Of a DNA stretch of 10,546 bases, positions 6,097 to 10,546 are shown in pieces. Both the position numbers and the translations under genes were made by a program. Under the pieces are notes generated by a model. That model ran no database searches. It was given only the letters and a program-made list of their open reading frames with translations, and had not been told where the DNA came from. Positions within the stretch are counted from its first letter, which is position 1. Every line of letters starts with the position of its first letter. Source of the stretch: an uncultured Chloroflexaceae bacterium (lineage in GTDB: Bacteria; Chloroflexota; Chloroflexia; Chloroflexales; Chloroflexaceae); the NCBI GenBank assembly GCA_937141995.1, contig CAKZQX010001081.1, positions 1 to 10,546 on the forward strand, in the 5' to 3' direction.

Positions 6097-6251
6097 TAAC
6101 GGTTAGGGGTTAGGGGTTAACGGTTATGTTATATAGTTATTGCCAGCGTAACTCCTAACCCCAAATAGCTTTCAAATACGCTTTGCGGCTTTGCGCGAGC
6201 GTATTTGAAAGCTATTGCCCCTAACCCGTAACCCCTAACCCCTAACCGTTA
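6097..6251. repeat. Outer inverted repeat with telomere-like TTAGGGG units
   Basis: Two perfect 23-bp arms, 6097-6119 and 6229-6251. The left arm is built from TAACGG + TTAGGGG + TTAGGGG + TTA; the right arm is its exact reverse complement. The repeat continues imperfectly outside and inside the arms (GGTTAACGG, CCCCTAACCCG). On the minus strand, 6242-6218 reads GGGG-TTA-GGGG-TTAC-GGG-TTA-GGGG, which satisfies the usual G-quadruplex pattern. Confidence 0.9.
6164..6216. repeat. Inner hairpin, perfect 19-bp stem
   Basis: Arms 6164-6182 (AATAGCTTTCAAATACGCT) and 6198-6216 pair perfectly over 19 bp around the 15-nt loop TTGCGGCTTTGCGCG. It sits nearly at the centre of the outer inverted repeat. 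Confidence 0.92.
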
Positions 6252-6327
6252 ACCCCTACTCCTGGTACAGATGTTGCAATACAATCGGGTAGTTGATGGA
6301 AGCAAAGCGAAGCGAATGGAGAAACGC

Positions 6328-7071
6328 ATGACAGACCAGAAAGAATATGTACGGCTGGCAGCCATGGCCGATATTCACTGTAGTAAAACTTCTCAGGACG
6401 CGCTACGGCCGCTGTTTACGCAGATTAACGATCAATCCGATATCCTGGTGATCGGCGGCGACCTCACAGACTATGGCCTGCCCGAGGAGGCTGAGATCCT
6501 GGTAGAAGAGTTGACCGATGTCCATATTCCCATCATTGCGGTCTTGGGCAACCACGACTATGAAGCCGAGCAGATTGACGATCTCAAACAGATCTTTTGT
6601 GAGCGCGGTATTACTATTCTTGACGGCGATACCTGTGAGATCCACGGGATCAGCTTTGCCGGGATCAAAGGCTTTGGCGGCGGTTTTGGGCAGGGCACGC
6701 TGGGCTACTGGGGCGAACCGGCCATCAAGCGGTTTGTCCAGGAGGCGTTGGATGAAACGCTGCGACTGGAGTCGGCGTTGGCCCGGCTGCAGACCGAGCA
6801 GCGGGTAGCCGTGCTGCACTATGCCCCCATCCGCGAAACGGTCGAGGGCGAACCGCCGGAGATCTTTCCCTTCCTGGGATGCAGCCGACTTGAGGAGCCC
6901 TTAAACCGCGCGCCGGTAACAGCCGTGCTGCATGGGCATGCCCACGCGGGCGCACCTGAAGGACGGACAAGCAACGATATCCCGGTCTACAACGTCTCGC
7001 TGCCGGTGTTGCAGCGCGCCTTTCCCGATCAGCCGCCCTTTCGTATACTGGAGTTGCCGTACACCGCGTAG
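6328..7071 (+). CDS. Metallophosphoesterase (calcineurin-like)
   Basis: A 247-residue calcineurin-like phosphoesterase with all five metal and catalytic motifs: MADIHCS (D15, H17), GGDLTDYG (D45, D48), LGNHDYE (N75, H76, D77), AVLHYAPI (H164) and LHGHAHAG (H202, H204, H206). It should hydrolyse a phosphomonoester or phosphodiester with two metal ions; the substrate cannot be read from the sequence. The short cap and a glycine-rich loop (GFGGGFGQGTLG, 115-126) resemble small cytoplasmic members of the family. No signal peptide. In-frame ATGs exist at 6271, 6316 and 6328; 6328 is chosen because GGAG at 6318-6321 is 6 nt before it. The 6316 codon has only a weak purine site. The next gene on the same strand is an ATP-grasp ligase 176 nt downstream. 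Confidence 0.92.
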   Translation: MTDQKEYVRLAAMADIHCSKTSQDALRPLFTQINDQSDILVIGGDLTDYGLPEEAEILVEELTDVHIPIIAVLGNHDYEAEQIDDLKQIFCERGITILDGDTCEIHGISFAGIKGFGGGFGQGTLGYWGEPAIKRFVQEALDETLRLESALARLQTEQRVAVLHYAPIRETVEGEPPEIFPFLGCSRLEEPLNRAPVTAVLHGHAHAGAPEGRTSNDIPVYNVSLPVLQRAFPDQPPFRILELPYTA

Positions 7072-7137
7072 GGCGATGGTATGATACGTTGACGAACCCA
7101 ATTGGACCACGAAATAGGAAAGAAAAGCGTAGTCCTG

Positions 7138-7143
7138 TATAAT
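7138..7143 (+). promoter_or_regulatory. Possible -10 box (TATAAT) upstream of the ATP-grasp gene
   Basis: A perfect TATAAT lies 105 nt before the TTG start, within CCTGTATAATG. No -35 box at 16-18 nt is evident. If used, transcription would begin near 7150 and pass through the hairpin at 7168-7203. Confidence 0.4.
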
Positions 7144-7167
7144 GTGGTGCCGGCGATGTACCATCAC

Positions 7168-7203
7168 CCCGGAATATCGCTTTCCAATACGTCCGGGCTT
7201 TTT
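7168..7203 (+). terminator. Weak terminator- or attenuator-like hairpin in the ATP-grasp leader
   Basis: CCCGGA (7168-7173) pairs with TCCGGG (7192-7197), followed by CTTTTT (7198-7203). The stem is only 6 bp with an 18-nt loop. It could end transcripts of the metallophosphoesterase gene or act in the leader of the ATP-grasp gene. No known riboswitch consensus recognised. Confidence 0.4.
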
Positions 7204-7247
7204 AAACAGCACAACTGTGCAGGACTATACCAGAAAAGGAATTCACA

Positions 7248-8531
7248 TTGGGTAAGAATATTTTTATACCGGGATTGGATGACTTCAATCTCTCAAAACT
7301 ACAGGCGTTGCCCGAAGCCTCTGACTACACATTTCATCAACTCCTGTCACTCAGGGAACTGCAACCAGTGGACAAAGACCCCAAGGCCATCAAGCATGTG
7401 CTGCACGCAGTCGAAGACCGACTGCGGGCCTTTCCCGGCTCGATTGACGCGATTGTCGGCTATTGGGACTATCCGGTGAGTACGATGGTTCCGCTGTTGT
7501 GTCGGCAGTTCGGACTGCCCGCCGCGCCGCTACGCAGCGTGATGGCCTGTGAGCACAAATACTGGAGCCGCGTGGAACAACAGGAGGTCATTCCCGAATG
7601 CGTGCCGCCATTCCAGAGTGTCGATCCCTTTGATGATGCGGCGCTTGACAAAATGGAACTGGACTATCCCTTCTGGCTCAAGCCGATTAAAGCACATAGC
7701 TCGCAACTGGGCTTCAAAATTGAGAGCGATCAGGACTTTCGGGAGAGCATGAAACCTATTCGCCAGGACATCGGTCACTTCGCCGCGATCTTCAACCACC
7801 TGCTGGAGCAGGTTGAGGTTCCGCCTAAGATCAGGCCGGTTGATGGCGGCTACTGCATTGCGGAGGGGATTATCTCCGGCCGGCAGTGTACCGTCGAGGG
7901 GTTTATCTTCGATGGAGAAGCGCAGACCTACGGTGTGATCGACTCGATCCGGGAGCCGGGTTCGTCGTCCTTTGCGCGGTTCCAGTATCCCTCGTCCCTG
8001 AACGACCCGGTGAAGGAGCGCATTGCGGCGGCGGCAAAGAAGATTATGACCCATGTGGGTTATGACAATGCCGCCTTTAATATCGAGTTCTTCTACGATG
8101 AATCCGCCGACCGGCTCTGGCTCCTGGAGATCAACACGCGCGTCTCGCAGTCCCACAGCTATCTGTTTGATAAGGTCGATGGCAAATCGAACTTCTCGAT
8201 CATGCTGGATCTGGGGTTGGGTCGCCGGCCGGCACTTACACCCGGACAGGGAACCTATCGCTGTGCCGGGAAGTTCTTCCTGCGCAAATATGAGGATGCG
8301 CTGGTGAAAACCGTTCCCAGCGAGGAAGAACTGCGCCGTCTGCACGCGGAATTTCCCGAAGCCGCCGTCAAGGTGAGCGTGGAGGCGGGCACGCGGCTCT
8401 CCGAGTTGCCCACCCAGGAGAGCTATAGTTACGAACTGGCCGAGATTATGCTGGGTGGGGAAAATGAAGCGGAACTTTTGCACAAGCATGAGCGCTGTCG
8501 GGAACTGCTGACGTTTACGTTTGTGGAGTAG
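7248..8531 (+). CDS. ATP-grasp ligase with biotin-carboxylase-like signature
   Basis: A 427-residue protein of the ATP-grasp superfamily, which joins a carboxylate (through an acyl-phosphate) to an amine, thiol or other nucleophile. An N-terminal pre-ATP-grasp domain spans about 1-100. ATP-binding lysines are likely K104 (CEHKYWSR) and K145 (FWLKPIKAHSSQLG). The Mg ligands are E280 (AAFNIEFF), E294 and N296 (LWLLEINTRVSQSH). The EINTRV..SH string resembles the E[MI]NTRxxxxH motif of the biotin carboxylase/carbamoyl-phosphate synthase branch, more than D-Ala-D-Ala ligase. No biotin-carrier or carboxyltransferase domain is present, so a stand-alone ligase is more likely than a carboxylase. The C-terminal 90 residues are a tail domain (KFFLRKYEDALVKTVPS) I do not recognise. 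Start is TTG 7248 with AAAAGGA 7 nt upstream. Substrate unknown. Confidence 0.87.
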   Translation: MGKNIFIPGLDDFNLSKLQALPEASDYTFHQLLSLRELQPVDKDPKAIKHVLHAVEDRLRAFPGSIDAIVGYWDYPVSTMVPLLCRQFGLPAAPLRSVMACEHKYWSRVEQQEVIPECVPPFQSVDPFDDAALDKMELDYPFWLKPIKAHSSQLGFKIESDQDFRESMKPIRQDIGHFAAIFNHLLEQVEVPPKIRPVDGGYCIAEGIISGRQCTVEGFIFDGEAQTYGVIDSIREPGSSSFARFQYPSSLNDPVKERIAAAAKKIMTHVGYDNAAFNIEFFYDESADRLWLLEINTRVSQSHSYLFDKVDGKSNFSIMLDLGLGRRPALTPGQGTYRCAGKFFLRKYEDALVKTVPSEEELRRLHAEFPEAAVKVSVEAGTRLSELPTQESYSYELAEIMLGGENEAELLHKHERCRELLTFTFVE

Positions 8532-8760
8532 CGTTGGGGTATTGGTGCCACCGAGACCACAGAGAACACAGAGGGATCTGCCGGAGGCTATCCTGCGGCA
8601 ATCTGCCTGCTACCTACAGTCTGCGCTAACCGTCCGGATGTACCGGATGGATGCGCCGGCGCTTTTTGCCACCACGAACAGCGCGAATACAGCGGGAGGT
8701 GGAACACGTTTCAACCACACTTGTCGTATAAGCACGTTTGGGAAACTGTACGAAACGACG

Positions 8761-8795
8761 CGGGAGAGGAGGGGTTGCCTTCCTCTTCCGTTTTT
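8761..8795 (+). terminator. Probable rho-independent terminator between ATP-grasp and hydrolase genes
   Basis: CGGGAGAGGAGG (8761-8772) pairs with CCTTCCTCTTCCG (8778-8790): 12 pairs with one G-U and one bulge. TTTTT follows at 8791-8795. It is 230 nt after the ATP-grasp stop and 119 nt before the hydrolase start, so the two genes are probably separate transcripts. Confidence 0.6.
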
Positions 8796-8901
8796 GCGAT
8801 CATGCCCTGTAGAGAACCGCGAACAGATTATCTCTGCTTTCTCTATCTTCCCATAGGGCAGAGGCACGCCTCGCCCGGTCAGGTCTCTTCATTGTTGTTA
8901 T

Positions 8902-8907
8902 AAGGAG
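8902..8907 (+). promoter_or_regulatory. Ribosome binding site deciding the GTG start at 8914
   Basis: AAGGAG lies 6 nt before GTG 8914, an ideal spacing. It supports the GTG as the real start; the next in-frame ATG is 63 codons later and inside the conserved hydrolase fold. Confidence 0.88.
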
Positions 8908-8913
8908 CGCATC

Positions 8914-10546
8914 GTGAAAACCGTCTCGTCCTTCCCCTACACCGTCCAGGAACTTGAACATGTCTGGATTCCGCTGGCCGACGGCACTCATCTGGCCGCC
9001 CGCATCTGGCTTCCGGAGGAGGCGCAGGTACGTCCAGTTCCTGCCATCCTTGAATATATTCCCTATCGCAAACGTGATACCACTGCCGAACGTGATGCGC
9101 GGATGCATCCCTACTTCGCCGGTCACGGTTATGCCGCCATCCGGGTTGATCTGCGCGGCAGCGGCGACTCCGAGGGCGTACTGACCGACGAATATCTGCC
9201 GCAAGAATTGCACGATGGTGTTGAGGTGCTGCGCTGGATCGCCAACCAGCGCTGGTGTAACGGCTCCATCGGCATGATTGGCATCTCCTGGGGCGGCTTC
9301 AATGGCCTGCAGATCGCGGCACTCCGTCCGCCGGAACTCAAGACGATTATCACCATCTGCTCAACCGATGACCGCTATACCGATGATATTCACTACATGG
9401 GCGGCTGTCTGCTGGGCGATAATCTCTCCTGGGCCTCCACGATGTTTGCCTACAATGCCAGCCCGCCCGACCCGGTCCTGGTGGGTGAGCGCTGGCGGGA
9501 ACTCTGGTACGAACGACTCGAGGGAAGTGGGCTCTGGCTGGAAAAATGGCTGGGGCACCAGCGGCGGGATGCCTACTGGAAGCATGGCTCGGTCTGTGAG
9601 GACTTCGCCGCGATTACCTGTCCCGTGCTGGCCGTTAGCGGCTGGGCTGATGGCTACTCCAACGCGGTCTTTCGCCTGCTGGCTAATCTAAAAGTGCCCC
9701 GCAAAGGGCTGATTGGTCCCTGGGGGCACAAGTATCCGCATCTGGGCATTCCCGGCCCGGCAATCGGCTTCTTGCAGGAGGCGCTGCGCTGGTGGGATCG
9801 CTGGCTCAAGGGCAAGAAAACCGGCATTATGGACGAGCCGATGCTGCGCGTCTGGATGCAGTACAGCGTTCCACCCTCCACCAACAGTATGCTGCGGCCC
9901 GGTCGCTGGGTGGCGGAACCATCCTGGCCCTCGCCCCAGATCGCAACCCGCTCCTATTTCCTGACGCCGGGATGCATTGCCCGACCTGGCGATCCGGTTC
10001 CCACTGCCGCCCTATCCATCCAGTCACCATTGAGCGTCGGGCTATTTGCTGGGAAGTGGTGCTCATTTAGCGCCACCCCCGACCTGCCGCACGATCAGCG
10101 GGAGGAGGACGGCGGCGCGCTGCTCTTCGAGAGCGACCCGCTGGACGAGACGCTGGAGATCCTGGGCGCGCCCATAGTCGAACTGGATCTTGCCGCCAGT
10201 GCGCCCGTGGCAATGATCGCCGTGCGCCTCTCCGATGTCGCTCCCAACGGCAAAGCCACGCGGGTAACCTACGGGCTGCTTAACCTGACCCACCGGGAGA
10301 GTCATGAGCATCCCACCTATCTGGAGCCGGGGCAGTGTTACCGGATATCTGTGCGCCTCAACGACATCGCGCAGATCTTCCCACAAGGCCACCGCATGCG
10401 CATTTCCATTTCGACTTCCTACTGGCCGCTGGCATGGCCGCCACCCGAACCGGTCAACCTGACGATCTTTACCGGAGACAGCCGGCTGCACCTGCCCTGC
10501 CGGGGTTCAACCGAGCTTGATGGTAAGTTGTCCCCGTTTGCCGAGC
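8914..10546 (+). CDS. CocE/NonD-family serine hydrolase (X-Pro dipeptidyl-peptidase S15-like), 3' end cut
   Basis: 544 residues are present without a stop. The alpha/beta-hydrolase core (about 15-290) has the family features: EYIPYRKRD with Y51 as the likely oxyanion-hole tyrosine, VDLRGSGDSEG, and the nucleophile elbow GMIGISWGG with S125. SGWADGYSN supplies the acid D246 and GPWGHKYPH the base H272, so the catalytic triad is complete. Residues about 300 onward are the C-terminal beta-rich PepX_C jelly-roll (IVELDLAAS, ATRVTYGLLNLTHRES, YRISVRLNDIAQIFPQGHRMRISISTSYWP). The family includes cocaine esterase, alpha-amino-acid ester hydrolases and X-Pro dipeptidyl peptidases; the real substrate cannot be read from the sequence. 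No signal peptide, so probably cytoplasmic. Members are usually 550-700 residues, so most of the protein is here. Confidence 0.93.
   Translation, partial: MKTVSSFPYTVQELEHVWIPLADGTHLAARIWLPEEAQVRPVPAILEYIPYRKRDTTAERDARMHPYFAGHGYAAIRVDLRGSGDSEGVLTDEYLPQELHDGVEVLRWIANQRWCNGSIGMIGISWGGFNGLQIAALRPPELKTIITICSTDDRYTDDIHYMGGCLLGDNLSWASTMFAYNASPPDPVLVGERWRELWYERLEGSGLWLEKWLGHQRRDAYWKHGSVCEDFAAITCPVLAVSGWADGYSNAVFRLLANLKVPRKGLIGPWGHKYPHLGIPGPAIGFLQEALRWWDRWLKGKKTGIMDEPMLRVWMQYSVPPSTNSMLRPGRWVAEPSWPSPQIATRSYFLTPGCIARPGDPVPTAALSIQSPLSVGLFAGKWCSFSATPDLPHDQREEDGGALLFESDPLDETLEILGAPIVELDLAASAPVAMIAVRLSDVAPNGKATRVTYGLLNLTHRESHEHPTYLEPGQCYRISVRLNDIAQIFPQGHRMRISISTSYWPLAWPPPEPVNLTIFTGDSRLHLPCRGSTELDGKLSPFAE

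Larger units (their letters stand above)
6015..6327. other. Divergent intergenic region with nested palindrome
   Basis: 313 bp between the divergent nucleotidyltransferase and metallophosphoesterase genes. Its centre is a nested inverted repeat (6097-6251, see separate entries). A TACAAT at 6280-6285 could be a -10 box for the plus gene, but no matching -35 was found. No coding frame or RNA gene recognised. Confidence 0.7.
8532..8913. other. Gene-free 382-bp interval with short repeat remnants and a hairpin
   Basis: Lies between two plus-strand genes. It holds low-complexity CCGAGACCACAGAGAACACA (8551-8570), ACCACGAACAGCGCGAATAC (8671-8690), a small hairpin at 8579-8600 containing CTGCCGGAGGC as in repeat B, and a terminator-like hairpin at 8761-8795. 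Open frames here lack a ribosome binding site and protein-like composition. No promoter boxes that I would defend. Confidence 0.65.

Noticed and set aside
7144..7247. Riboswitch in the leader of the ATP-grasp gene
   Set aside because: Only one short stem and a T-tract are visible; no conserved core of any class I know was seen.
7530..8489. Minus-strand open frame of 319 codons antisense to the ATP-grasp gene
   Set aside because: Antisense shadow in a GC-rich gene; no family features, while the plus frame has a full ATP-grasp signature.

Overview
The window looks like a piece of a free-living bacterial chromosome, most likely a Chloroflexota (Chloroflexus/Roseiflexus-type). This assignment is inference. 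It rests on moderately high GC, on a secreted DUF4397 + CHRD-like protein, a CocE/PepX-type hydrolase and a CapA-like enzyme in one neighbourhood, and on long intergenic spaces filled with palindromic repeats. No gene is diagnostic on its own. Start codons are mixed (ATG, GTG, TTG) and most genes have a clear GGAGG-type ribosome binding site.

Layout. (1) 1-1297, minus: a soluble sensor histidine kinase whose C-terminus is cut by the window edge. (2) 1298-2002: 0.7 kb without a gene, occupied by three copies (A, B, C) of a palindromic repeat about 190-220 bp long, each with a central 22-24 bp stem on a 3-nt loop. (3) 2003-2983, minus: a CapA-family metallophosphatase-like protein. (4) 2984-3433: a fourth, short repeat copy (D), a separate 15-bp hairpin, and a probable promoter. 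(5) 3434-4702, plus: a secreted protein with two DUF4397 units, a CHRD-like domain and a canonical EF-hand loop, followed by a strong terminator. (6) 4854-6014, minus: a nucleotidyltransferase-fold protein with a small helix-turn-helix-like protein 57 nt downstream. (7) 6015-6327: a divergent intergenic region with a nested palindrome whose outer arms are telomere-like TTAGGGG repeats. (8) 6328-8531, plus: a metallophosphoesterase, then an ATP-grasp ligase. (9) 8532-8913: a gene-free stretch with a terminator-like hairpin. (10) 8914 to the right edge, plus: an X-Pro dipeptidyl-peptidase/CocE-type serine hydrolase, cut at its 3' end.

The genes do not form one recognisable pathway. The only likely co-transcribed pair by spacing is nucleotidyltransferase + small HTH-like protein. 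Metallophosphoesterase and ATP-grasp are same-strand neighbours 176 nt apart with their own possible promoter and attenuator-like hairpin between them. The most unusual content is non-coding: the A-D repeat family, whose central hairpins diverge in sequence between copies while each remains self-complementary, and the telomere-like nested palindrome at 6097-6251.
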